Below, piece by piece: positions 14,349 through 14,461 of a stretch of DNA of 14,461 bases. How positions within the stretch are numbered: the stretch's first letter is position 1; each line of letters starts with the position of its first letter. The DNA comes from Deltaproteobacteria bacterium (lineage in GTDB: Bacteria > Desulfobacterota > Syntrophia > Syntrophales > Smithellaceae). Made by a program: the position numbers and the translations under genes. Under the pieces are notes generated by a model. It did not search any database and had not been told where the DNA came from. It saw only the letters and a list, made by a program, of their open reading frames with translations. The stretch lies in contig DSAV01000217.1 of assembly GCA_011046295.1 (NCBI GenBank), positions 1-14,461 on the forward strand, read 5' to 3'.

Positions 14349-14397
14349 AAACTTAAGCCTTCTACCTTACACCTTAAGCCTTAAGCCTTTGGCCTTA
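14349..14397. repeat. Degenerate heptanucleotide tandem repeat
   Basis: Seven consecutive 7-bp units follow the pattern NNCCTTA on the plus strand (TAAGGNN on the minus). Six of them, 14356-14397, keep the CCTT core: AGCCTTC, TACCTTA, CACCTTA, AGCCTTA, AGCCTTT and GGCCTTA. The first unit is AAACTTA. The array lies directly upstream of the DUF4126 gene, inside its likely leader or promoter region. Short heptamer arrays like this occur scattered in intergenic DNA of some bacteria; their role is unknown. Confidence 0.75.
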
Positions 14398-14461
14398 CTA
14401 TCATCCTTCCCGGTTATTCCGGCGGACACAATAAACTGCAGTGCTTTATCAGGACTTATAT

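Noticed and set aside
1..14461. CRISPR array, transposon ends, phage genes, tRNA or rRNA
   Set aside because: Read through on both strands; no direct repeats with regular unique spacers, no transposase or integrase motifs and no tRNA-like fold were seen.

Overview
The window looks like a chromosomal stretch from an anaerobic, AT-leaning Gram-negative bacterium. A member of the Desulfobacterota (old Deltaproteobacteria, Syntrophales-like) is my best guess. The clues are an AHDFNN-type hybrid histidine kinase, a lipoprotein carrying SPOR and NlpC/P60 domains, a short-form ThiC, and degenerate 7-bp tandem repeats. This placement is inference: there is no rRNA or other marker in the window. I see no phage, transposase, CRISPR array, tRNA or rRNA. 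Eleven complete or near-complete protein genes plus one 45-residue gene fill most of the sequence. All but the first lie on the minus strand.

Left part (1-4553): a membrane-anchored GAF-PAS hybrid sensor kinase on the plus strand may start before the window. It meets a minus-strand SAM-dependent methyltransferase tail to tail, with a 23-bp overlap of the two 3' ends. Upstream of the methyltransferase, on the same strand, is a dTDP-glucose 4,6-dehydratase (RmlB) without RmlA, RmlC or RmlD beside it. A 241-bp AT-rich gap follows.

Middle (4554-6764): an FGGY-family sugar kinase of unassigned substrate, then a very small, previously easy-to-miss gene (6329-6466). That gene encodes a lysine-rich histone H1-like protein made of AKKKV pentads. 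It has a strong ribosome-binding site and a plausible sigma-70 promoter. A 27-bp near-perfect palindrome and a 10-bp inverted repeat lie just downstream of it.

Right-centre (6765-12258): a compact co-directional cluster headed by a clear TPP (THI-box) riboswitch and an intrinsic terminator. In transcription order it holds thiamine pyrophosphokinase, thiD (ATGA overlap), thiC, an ABM-type small monooxygenase-like protein, a CCA-adding tRNA nucleotidyltransferase, and a SPOR-NlpC/P60 lipoprotein. The first three make and activate the pyrimidine half of thiamine and convert thiamine to TPP. The last three are not thiamine genes, but they sit only 36-57 bp apart with no visible terminator, so they may be read through under TPP control.

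Right end (12417-14461): a membrane-anchored M14/DUF2817 zinc-peptidase-like protein and a DUF4126 integral membrane protein, followed by a 49-bp degenerate heptanucleotide tandem repeat.

No clearly new multi-gene defence or mobile system is visible. The most noteworthy items are the 45-residue lysine-rich protein with its repeat architecture, the possible extension of the TPP regulon into tRNA and cell-wall genes, the ABM protein next to thiC, and the palindromic and heptad repeats.
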